Positions 5,470 to 5,606 of a stretch of DNA of 5,606 bases are shown here, piece after piece. The DNA comes from Candidatus Muproteobacteria bacterium RIFCSPHIGHO2_01_FULL_65_16 (GTDB lineage Bacteria; Pseudomonadota; Gammaproteobacteria; Acidiferrobacterales; Sulfurifustaceae). The stretch is from assembly GCA_001785175.1 (NCBI GenBank), contig MFSY01000094.1, positions 5,064-10,669 of the forward strand, read 5' to 3'. The notes beneath the pieces were generated by a model, which was not told the origin of the DNA, ran no database searches, and saw nothing but the letters and a program-made list of their open reading frames with translations. A program made the translations under genes and the position numbers. Each line of letters starts with the position of its first letter. Positions within the stretch are counted from its first letter, which is position 1.

Positions 5470-5606
5470 AATCGTGCCCCCCAAGGGCTCGCCGAACACC
5501 AAAGGCAACGGAAGCACAGACCTGAGATGTGTGCTTTTCTTGGGGTCCCCGTATGGCGCAAACCCGAGCACCGCAGGGCTTTGGGAGAGCGCCCCGAAGG
5601 GGCGAG
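5470..5606. other. Possible structured or repeat-derived segment
   Basis: Complementary pieces occur in nested order: CCCCAAG (5479-5485) with CTTGGGG (5539-5545), and inside them AAGCACA (5512-5518) with TGTGCTT (5530-5536) around an 11-base loop. A separate hairpin CGCCCC-GAA-GGGGCG lies at 5590-5604 by the window edge. Base composition and texture differ from the heptamer tract before it. I do not recognise an RNA family, and a further dispersed repeat cut by the window end is equally likely. Confidence 0.35.

Larger units (their letters stand above)
5295..5606. other. Gene-free repeat-rich tail
   Basis: No gene is supported in these 312 bases. In order they hold copy 1 of a dispersed repeat, a heptamer-periodic tract, copy 2 of the dispersed repeat, a short return of the heptamer, and a possibly structured segment that runs to the window end. 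No intrinsic terminator with a U-tract directly follows the GGDEF-EAL stop. Confidence 0.7.

Overview
The window reads as a piece of a GC-rich proteobacterial chromosome, most likely gamma- or betaproteobacterial. This is inferred from codon use, the c-di-GMP domain set, the NiFe-hydrogenase-type cytochrome b561 and the kind of dispersed repeats present. I cannot name the genus. There are five protein genes, no RNA genes and no CRISPR.

Layout: bases 1-3133 hold four genes on the minus strand. In transcription order they are a membrane-anchored TlpA-like thioredoxin (3133-2612), a cytochrome b561 gene (2573-1960) that carries one apparent reading-frame break, a PstS-like periplasmic substrate-binding protein (1798-962), and a membrane PAS-GGDEF protein (965 running off the window at base 1). 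The last two overlap by four bases (ATGA). On the plus strand, 3618-5294 encodes a two-TM GGDEF-EAL protein with all recognisable catalytic motifs intact. It is divergent from the thioredoxin gene.

The 484-bp gap between the divergent genes contains a 165-bp non-autonomous mobile element (MITE). It has perfect 20-bp terminal inverted repeats and a perfect 11-12-bp target duplication, and its interior is a large palindrome built of small GAAA-loop hairpins. The last 312 bases hold no gene. They contain two copies of a ~46-bp dispersed repeat, a heptanucleotide-periodic tract and a potentially structured tail.

How the genes may work together: the thioredoxin and b561 genes suggest periplasmic thiol/electron-transfer chemistry. 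The substrate-binding protein has no transporter genes beside it and is translationally coupled to a membrane GGDEF protein. This suggests a ligand-sensing c-di-GMP module of the NspS-MbaA kind rather than phosphate uptake. The nearby GGDEF-EAL enzyme could feed the same second-messenger pool. The most noteworthy items are the sensor pair, the MITE with its compensatory hairpin arms, and the b561 frameshift.
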